A stretch of DNA of 39,660 nucleotides from Plantago elongata (taxonomy: Eukaryota; Streptophyta; Magnoliopsida; Lamiales; Plantaginaceae). The notes below the pieces were generated by a model. That model had not been told where the DNA came from. It ran no database searches and was given only the letters and a program-made list of their open reading frames with translations. Shown here one piece after another: positions 32,783 to 39,660 of this stretch. A program made the translations under genes and the position numbers. Position 1 is the first letter of the stretch, and the number at the start of each line of letters is the position of its first letter. The stretch lies in assembly GCA_036897095.1 (NCBI GenBank), contig JAYMSP010000878.1, positions 1 to 39,660 on the forward strand, in the 5' to 3' direction.

Positions 32783-35700
32783 ATGAATCGTCGCGATGCA
32801 AGAATTCCTCTAAGCAGGAGGGTTGAATGGGCTGACGTTCAGCCCGTTCCCCAAGATGACGGCCCGAATCCAGTCGTACCGATCGCCTATTCCGACGAGT
32901 TTCGCGAGACCATGGATTATTTCAGAGCTGTTTACTCCGCCGATGAGCGTTCTCCCAGAGCTCTTCAGCTCACTGAAGAAGCTATTTTCCTCAATTCTGG
33001 AAATTACACTGTAAGTTATCCGAGTTTAACATAGTTTTTAGTTGTATGTCAAATAAAGATCCAAAAAGCAAATAAAGATCCAAACTTTATCATAGTTTTT
33101 AGTTGTTCGGCATATAAAGATCCAATTTTTAACATAGTTTGTTGATTTATAGTGCCAATAGTTGCTAGCATATAAGTTGTATGATTTAGCTTATTAAGAG
33201 GTAATCTGGCTGGTTTACTATAGCTAACTTGTAAAACAATAAGATAGATGGCTTATTTTTTCCTATATTTACACTGATTAGCTTATATGCTAGCTCACTG
33301 AAGAGGCTATTTTCCTCAGTTCTGGCAATTACACTTTAAGCTACCGTGTTTGACATAGTTTTTAGTTGTACGTCAAACAAAGATCCAAACTTTAACATAG
33401 TTTGTTGCTTTATAGTGCCAATTGTTGCTAGCTTATAAGTTTTATGATTTAGCTTCTTAAGAAATAATCTGGCTGATTTACTATAGCTACCTTGTCAAAG
33501 AATAAGATAGATGGGTTTGTTTTTTCGAATATTTACTGATTAGCTATCTGCTAGCTTATGGGATTTCAGCTAGTTTTGCTAAAGGTTCGGACTTTAACTA
33601 TCAGTTAGTTTAGCTAAATGAAGATGAAGATGTTTAGGTATGGCACCTCAGGCGTTGAAACGGAGATATCTTGCTGAAATCTTACCCTTTTGTATTAGGT
33701 ATGGCAATTCAGGCGGCTAGTACTAGAGGCACTTAAGGTTGATTTACATGAGGAACTTGCTTTCCTTGAGAGGATAACAAGTGACAATTCCAAGAACTAT
33801 CAAATATGGTAACCAACGGTATTTCACTAATTCTTTTTTGATGAATTTTTTGTTTCGTGTATTCGAATGTGAAATGTGAGTGATTGGTTTCTTTTTTCTG
33901 TGTTTGTTAGACCTGAAAAAAGATGGTCGTCATGATTTTCGTTTTTGTATGATGTATTTCCTTTAAGGGAAACATGTGATCGCATTTAGTAAGTTAAGAA
34001 AAGAAAGGATGTGTGGATCAGTGGAATTATAGTACTCCTATTTGATAGAATATAATCATTTAGCTAACTTTGTTTCCATACAAATGCAAATTTGTTTAAA
34101 TTTTGTTATCTGGAGATTAATTAATCTGGTTTCCGAGGCATGTCTGGAGACATGCGCAAACTGATCTGGAATAACCTTAGGTAATTTATCCCACTCAGTC
34201 ATGTTGAGAGAAGAAAACGAAGTTCGACACTGGTCTTTAAAAATATGTGAGCCCTTTCCATTGTATATGATGCTTTCTGACTATTATTGAGTGATTTCAT
34301 TGCACTCTAGAAATAACTTAATTTATTGCCCATTCTGTTAAGAAAAACATTGGAGTTCGAACTTCTGCATTTGTCTCTTACTTTCAATACACTTTATGGA
34401 GATGATCTTCGACAAGTCACTGTCATGGTCTAGTTTTCACTGTGAAATGGACTTGTTTGAGAGCTGCCTGGGAAGGGTTACACTCTTTGGTATTCCAAAA
34501 TTTGTTTATACGAGGGCATCCCTGTTACCTTCGGAGTTGTCTATTACATATTAATATTTTTATTGGGATGTTCAATGACATAATCTCTTAAAGTCATTAT
34601 CATTTAACATATAAAGCAAAAACTGCATATAAAAACACGTATAGCCCACATATGACCAATGTAGTTTTAGCATGGCATGAATGGAGCTGACACTTTGAAG
34701 GAATTGATGGAGACACTGAGTGACTGTTCTGTTTGCTCCCAGCTAACATATTTAGTGTCTTATGTTAAAGAGTTACACACAGAATTAAAATTTCAAAAAC
34801 GAACAGCAGCAACAACAAGATGGTGATGTGTGTCACGTGCTAAATAATGTCCAGGACTATAATCCATGTCATGTAACACTTTCAATAGAAGAAAGGGTGA
34901 AGCTTTTGATAACACCTTTAATTGCTTAACAATGTTGTCAACATGTATAATTTAATTTTTTGACAAAAATGTTTGAATTGGCCTAACTGAAGAGGAAAAA
35001 TTCTAAGTACTAATGACCTCCCACTATTCTACTGACAAAGTTATAGTGCTCAATTCTGAGCTGGATACTTGGTTGATTTAGGTTTGATTGTGAAGCTGAA
35101 GCACTGCATGACATTTATGCAGCTGCTGCAAGTCCAAGATTCTTGTTCGTTCCGAACTTGGATGTTCATACTCATTCATTAGTATATACAACTGAACCAC
35201 ATATATATACCCTTCATGTCAAGTCCCAAGTTCATTCTTTATACCAACTTGCTTCTCTTTTTATCTATTGTTGCCATTTACAAATGCTCATTAACTGTTC
35301 ATCTGTTGAGCTTTATGAGTCATAGTAGATAGCGGAGTCTTTCTTTTTTCCTTTTTTATGTCCGTGCTTATCCAACACCTTTTACCATTATTAACAAAAA
35401 AAATCACTTTAGGCATCACCGGAGGTGGCTTGCGGAGAAACTTGGAGCTGGTTTATCCGTTACGGAGCTTGAGTTCACCAAGAAAATTTTCCATCAGGAT
35501 GCCAAGCACTATCATGCTTGGTGTCACAGGCAGGTGGGCTTTTTTAGTTCCTGATTGAAAACTAATTTGGTATTATCAATAACACTTATAAAAGCATGAA
35601 GTATTATTAATAAAAATCATGAAGGTATACTTAAGCTCCGACTATTCATTTTCAACTGTAACTTCTTTTTGCAGTGGGTTCTTCAGACCCTTGGAGGGTG

Positions 35701-37133
35701 GGAAGATGAGCTTACATACTGTGATGAACTGCTTGAAGATGATATATACAATAACTCTGCTTGGAATCAGGTAGTGTTAAAAAAATAATTGATTAAAAAA
35801 TAACATGTGGTTCAACAGACTGCATGATGATCATGACTCTTGCATGTTATATAGCTAATATGTCATTGTTGTGATATTTTTCGTTTCTATACTGTTGTAA
35901 ATTGCACGAATTAAATCAATTTAAAATCGTTAGCTTTAGAAGTGCAGCTGGAGGAGAGCTAAAATTTGACATCCTCCAATTGCATAGGATCTTAGAGAGG
36001 GATAAGTAGCACTGTGGAGTTTTTGGGCTGAAGTTTGCAAAAACATTTAGTTCGTTTATAGAAAGAATGCTTGATCTTTCTTTTTCTATAAAAAAACTAA
36101 TTGTATTTCTGATTTCCCTATAGCCAAATTCTTGTAAAAGTCTATATTCTTCTTAATAAAGGAAAATCATATCCCTCCCACCCAAAATGCGTGGCACACT
36201 CACCTTTTTATTCTAATATGATGTGATTTTTCAAGTCTTGTACTTAAAAACACTTGCTCTTTTTTCCCTGTGGTTCTGTTGGAGTTCAGCGCCGTTGCTC
36301 GATTATTACAACCATGCCAACTTCAACTGATGAGATTTTAATATATCCTTCTTTTTGGGTGTGGGGTAACCACCCACTTCCCATTCCGGAGTTGTTATCC
36401 CCTCTAACTAATTATTTCTTTGGAAATTTGTGTTTGGCTGTGCCTTTACTCAAGAATCATCTTCCCGAGTTCCATTGACCGCTCTCCTGATGTCTGCTGC
36501 ATACGATCTTTTCCAGTTTTCTAGATTAGGAAGAACTAACAATGTATTCCCTCCGTCCAGCTAATCTTGGGACACATTCCTTTTACGGATGTCCATTTAA
36601 TAAATACACATACAAAAAATAGCAAAATAAATGACTCTGTTAACCACTATTCATTGAAGCATACTGTATGTTTCCTCTGCCCTGCTACTCATTTAGTTAC
36701 CTGTTGTTTGCAGAGATACTTTGTTGTAACCAGATCTCCTCTGCTGGGGGGCTTAGACACAATGAGGGACTCTGAAGTTGCATATGCAGTTAAATCCATT
36801 TTAGCCAAACCTGATAATGAAAGTCCTTGGAGATATCTGCGCGGACTCTACAAGAACGATGTGAAGTCCATAGCTAAAGATCCACGAGTGGCATCAGTTT
36901 GTGTGGACGTTTTGATGAGCAAAACAGATTGTACCCATGCTTTGAACATGGTTTTGGATCTTCTCTGCCATGACTACCAACCAAACAATGAGTTGGAAAA
37001 TGCTATTGATGTCAATTCTGCTGACATGCAACTGTCGGATTTAACCCAAGCTGCAAAGGTATGTTCCATACTACAGAAGCTTGATCCCGTTAGAGCAAAT
37101 TACTGGGAGTGGAGGAAGAGCATTATTGTGTAA
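32783..37133 (+). CDS. FTA: Protein farnesyltransferase / geranylgeranyltransferase I subunit alpha
   Basis: Five coding exons: 32783-33010, 33699-33808, 35413-35533, 35675-35770 and 36714-37133, with matching phases and GT-AG borders. The product has 324 residues, close to the Arabidopsis FTA (PLP) protein. The alpha subunit is shared by farnesyltransferase and geranylgeranyltransferase I, which attach prenyl groups to CaaX proteins in the cytosol; the catalytic zinc is in the beta subunit. Five PFTA repeats are visible, with Trp at 78 (VWQFRR), 113 (IWHHRRW), 149 (AWCHRQW), 183 (AWNQRY) and 224 (PWRYLR). The C-terminus closes with the conserved YWEWRKS. In Arabidopsis, loss of this subunit gives enlarged meristems and ABA hypersensitivity. 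The Met at 32783 is chosen as the first ATG in frame. All exons are intact. Confidence 0.96.
32967..33560 (+). repeat. Tandem duplication of the exon 1 end and intron 1 start (325-bp unit)
   Basis: Copy 1 starts in exon 1 at 32967 (AGCTCACTGAAGAAGC) and runs to 33291; copy 2 starts at 33292 (AGCTCACTGAAGAGGC) and runs to about 33560. Copy 2 thus holds a 44-bp duplicate of the end of exon 1. The splice donor, GTAAGT in copy 1, is TTAAGC in copy 2. Confidence 0.9.
33634..33654 (+). repeat. Partial copy of the exon 2 acceptor and start, 61 bp upstream
   Basis: TTAGGTATGGCACCTCAGGC at 33634 closely matches TTAGGTATGGCAATTCAGGC at 33695, which is the real acceptor and start of exon 2. Using the upstream acceptor would give a TGA stop after six codons. 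Confidence 0.75.
33809..35412 (+). other. Long intron 2 of the prenyltransferase gene
   Basis: A 1.6-kb intron with no recognised gene or transposon. A 60-codon open frame at 35143-35325 has no domain. Nothing else is seen. Confidence 0.5.
36546..36660 (+). mobile_element. Stowaway-like MITE fragment in intron 4
   Basis: A TA followed by TTCCCTCCGTCC closely resembles the Stowaway end CTCCCTCCGTCC with its TA target site. The following GGGACA also fits. No opposite terminal repeat was found before exon 5, so only one end of about 100 bp seems to be left. It lies in the last intron of the prenyltransferase gene. Confidence 0.55.
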
Positions 37134-37750
37134 TGTGGTCTAACATAATTGTATGTGAGAAAGTTTACATGTTTCCCTTCATATTATTTCCCTGTTCAAT
37201 ACCTTGTTCTTTATTAAACCAGTTTCAAATTATGAATTTGTTTTAGTTATTTTATGTGAAGAAAGTTCTATTCTAGGTTATAAAGACTCTGTTTCATTCT
37301 GCGATCGAATACTTTAATTTAAACATGCGAGTTGTGCCTGTTTGGTATAAAATTGTAATTGAATGAATTTTTGCATGATATTTTTACACAAAAATTTAAC
37401 TGAGTTGAACTGGAATTCTATTATAAAAACAACTTCCTTATTCATTTGTGACGCATAAATAAGAAGCAAAGTGTTCCAACTAGTAGAAATGCTCTGGTTG
37501 TACAAAGTATTAACGACCAAAGTCCTTATGCTTGAACATAAAACATAGCAACAAAATAAAGCTTCAATTGCAACTGCTCCTGTATGAAATTGGTTACGAT
37601 CAAAGAAGACTCAAAAGAAGTGGTAAATAGGTATTTCCAGTACAGTTTGAATCATTCATTACTTAACAATTTCACTACTCTATTTAAACAGAAATCCTAA
37701 AATTGTAACACTTAGAACAACTTCATTAATCGTGGAGTATACTATAAGGT
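37134..37750. other. 3' flank of the prenyltransferase gene, no gene seen
   Basis: AT-rich sequence with the 3' untranslated end of the prenyltransferase gene in the first 100 bp or so. The short minus-strand open frame at 37314-37520 shows nothing recognisable. Confidence 0.4.
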
Positions 37751-37850
37751 AAAATTTTCCTATAAATCAGGAAAATCTGATTTTCATGTAAAGACCGATT
37801 AATTGGACCAGCCACACGGTTTTTGGGTAATCAAACCGGACTGATTTGTC

Positions 37851-38040
37851 TATATAAGGACTAAAAAAAAGGCTGGAAAACACAAAAATATTCTACTATG
37901 TGTTTCTCTCTCAAATTTGCCGTTCAATCGCGTTTCTACTCTCGAATTTGCCGGATACTGCAAGTTTCCGCCTTGTTTCCACTTGATTCCAGCATACTAG
38001 CTTCCATGGAGATTAATCGAGTAAAAATCACTACGTTTTT
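37851..38040 (+). promoter_or_regulatory. Putative promoter and first exon of an unknown plus-strand gene
   Basis: A TATA box (TATATAA) at 37851-37857 is followed about 30 bp later by a pyrimidine-rich leader, an ATG at 38006 (TTCCATGGAG, good context) and a splice donor TTTTT/GTAAGC at 38041. The 35 coding bases would continue in frame at a possible acceptor (CTGCAG) at 39372. It looks like the start of a gene whose body is outside the window, perhaps in a second MULE-like element. It is also possible that none of it is coding. Confidence 0.35.
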
Positions 38041-38279
38041 GTAAGCTTTTGTGTGTGTTTTGCATGAATTGCAACTTAATTTTCATGATTTGTTGTTTAA
38101 AACTTCCATATCTAGTTGCAAAGATATCAGAACTTCAAATTCATAACAAAGAAGAAGCTAGCCCGTCAGATCTGAAAATTATTCCCAAAAATCTGTTCAA
38201 ATCTGAAAAATTGTATCATATTTGAACAACAAATTCATACGCACGTTTCTATATTAACAACCGTCTTGTGTTGCATTTT

Positions 38280-39300
38280 TCGCTTTGTTACAGTTTTAAG
38301 ATGTACTATTATATTTTTACGAGTCACTATCATAGTTTTAAGCGTCGATGATTTTGTGTCCAACTTGTGTGTGTTTCGTTATTTGTGATTCAATTTTCAT
38401 GAATCGTTGTTTAAAACTTTCAGATCCAGTTGCTATAATGTTCAAATTCACAAGTCAAGAATGATGAAAAGGCTAGCTCGTCATATCTTAAAATCATAAT
38501 TGAGAATATGTTCAGGTATGAAAATAAATATATCATACTTGAACAACAAATTGGTATGTACCTCACTGTTTTAAAAATCATAGTTATAGGTTTTATCTTG
38601 TTCAACATGATTTTGCTTTGTTATAGTTTTAAGATGAATTGTTATATATTTCAAATTCAATGTTATTGTTTTGAGCATCAATATCAATGTGTTTAACTTG
38701 GGTTGCATATCTCTGCTAATTATAATTTTAAGAGGCATTGTTGTAATTCTAAGTGACACTGTTATGGTATTAAGAACAAATTTAATGTTTTTAACTTATG
38801 TTGCAAGTTATTGTCTTGTTATTATTTTAAGAGTCATTAATATAGTTTTAATAGACATTGTTATTGTTGTAAGTATCATTGTTAAGCTTGTGTAGTGTTA
38901 ATCTACTTTGTTTATAATTTTAATTTGTGTTGCATTTGTTTTTTTTTTTTTTAGTTTGAAGAGGTTTTGTTACAGTTTTAAAAAACATCATTATTGTTCT
39001 AAGCATCTATTTTACTATCATTAGCTTGTGTAGCGTGCTTCCGCTTTGTTACATTTAATGAGAATTATTATTGTTATAAGAGACATAGTTTTAAGTATTA
39101 ATGTTATATGTTTTAGCTTGTGTTGCATGTTAGAGCTTTGTTAAAGTTTTAATAGGCATTGTTGTAGTTTTAATATGCATTGTTGTTGTTTTAAGCATCA
39201 ATGTTACTAAGTTTTAGTTTTTGTTGCTTGTTTCTAGTCTGTTATTGTTTTAAGTACAAATGCAACGGTTTTAGTAAGAGTCATTATGATTTTAATACAG
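38280..39300 (+). repeat. TAGTTTTAAG motif field in a putative long intron
   Basis: More than 20 copies of a short motif based on TAGTTTTAAG (variants TTGTTTTAAG, TAATTTTAAG, TAGTTTTAAT), usually preceded by CATTGTTA or TTTGTTA, all in one direction and often spaced about 21-24 bp. A clear example is at 39156-39205. The field lies between a possible donor at 38041 and a possible acceptor at 39372. Confidence 0.75.
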
Positions 39301-39393
39301 TTATTGAATGTTTTAAGCATGTACTGATGTTACTATTGTGTTTGATGATGGGTCTTTCAAATGCCACTGCAGTATTGGAACAACAAAAGACAG

Positions 39394-39660
39394 GTAGTCG
39401 AAGTTCACCAATCTAAAATAAATCCGAATAAACATTTATCTTAATTTTTTCGGTATGATAATAAATGTTTTAAACCTTAGATGACTGAATGTTTAATAGT
39501 GTAATAATTGAATGTTGCAAGTATGTAAGGTCCGTAAATTCTCTCCGAATTTAAACCGCAATAAAATATTATTTTCCGACGTCATACGAGTTGAAAATTT
39601 TCGTAGAGAATTTAGAATAATTTTCGTATTTTAATGTTGAGTGGATTCGACGCTAAAATC
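39394..39660. other. AT-rich end of the window
   Basis: No gene is seen. It begins at a possible splice donor (CAG/GTAGTC near 39393). The last 130 bp change in composition, with several TTTCG, GACGTC and TTCGAC-type words, and might be part of another repeat. Confidence 0.3.

Noticed and set aside
37065..37090. Short intron in the last exon of the prenyltransferase gene (GTATGTTCC...ACAG)
   Set aside because: At 24 bp it is too short for a plant intron, and its translation (VCSILQ) fits the expected protein between AAK and KLDP.

Overview
The window looks like nuclear DNA from a flowering plant, most likely a eudicot. The signs are AT-rich intergenic DNA, GT-AG introns, a plant-type B3 protein, an L-type lectin, a MAIN-like (plant mobile domain) protein, and several nested transposons. 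I cannot name the species from the sequence. All exon models below are hand-built from splice consensus plus reading-frame continuity.

Layout, left to right. (1) 0.9-1.6 kb: a B3-domain protein gene on the plus strand. (2) 2.0-2.5 kb: the 5' part of an L-type lectin gene, cut off by a Ty1/copia retrotransposon (about 2.5-7.46 kb) that has decayed. (3) At about 7.46 kb the copia reverse transcriptase runs directly into the C-terminal half of a Helitron-type PIF1-like helicase. That helicase is itself split by a 3,161-bp insertion (7959-11119) with TGT...ACA ends and a 5-bp duplication AGTTA; the helicase resumes at 11125 and ends near 11576. (4) 14.26-15.37 kb: an intact ribosomal protein eL43 (L37a) gene with four coding exons and a typical ribosomal-protein promoter. 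(5) About 16.0-24.0 kb: a decayed Mutator-like element (MULE) with a ULP1-type cysteine protease gene on the plus strand and a MuDR-type transposase on the minus strand, facing each other. It is full of a short motif, TAGTTTCATG and variants, seen more than 80 times by eye. (6) 25.72-30.29 kb, minus strand: a six-exon MAIN-like gene coding for 965 residues. (7) 32.78-37.13 kb, plus strand: a five-exon gene for the alpha subunit of protein farnesyltransferase/geranylgeranyltransferase I, 324 residues. (8) 37.85 kb to the end: what looks like the promoter and start of another element or gene, whose long putative intron is filled with a second short motif, TAGTTTTAAG and variants, at a similar spacing of about 21 bp.

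The intact genes (eL43, the MAIN-like gene, the prenyltransferase alpha subunit, probably the B3 gene) are unrelated in function and simply share a chromosome segment. Between them lie three layers of transposon insertion. The least explained signal is the pair of short-motif families that fill introns and spacers of two separate stretches. They share the core TAGTTT and a period of about 21 bp, and in the MULE they keep one DNA orientation even across genes on opposite strands.
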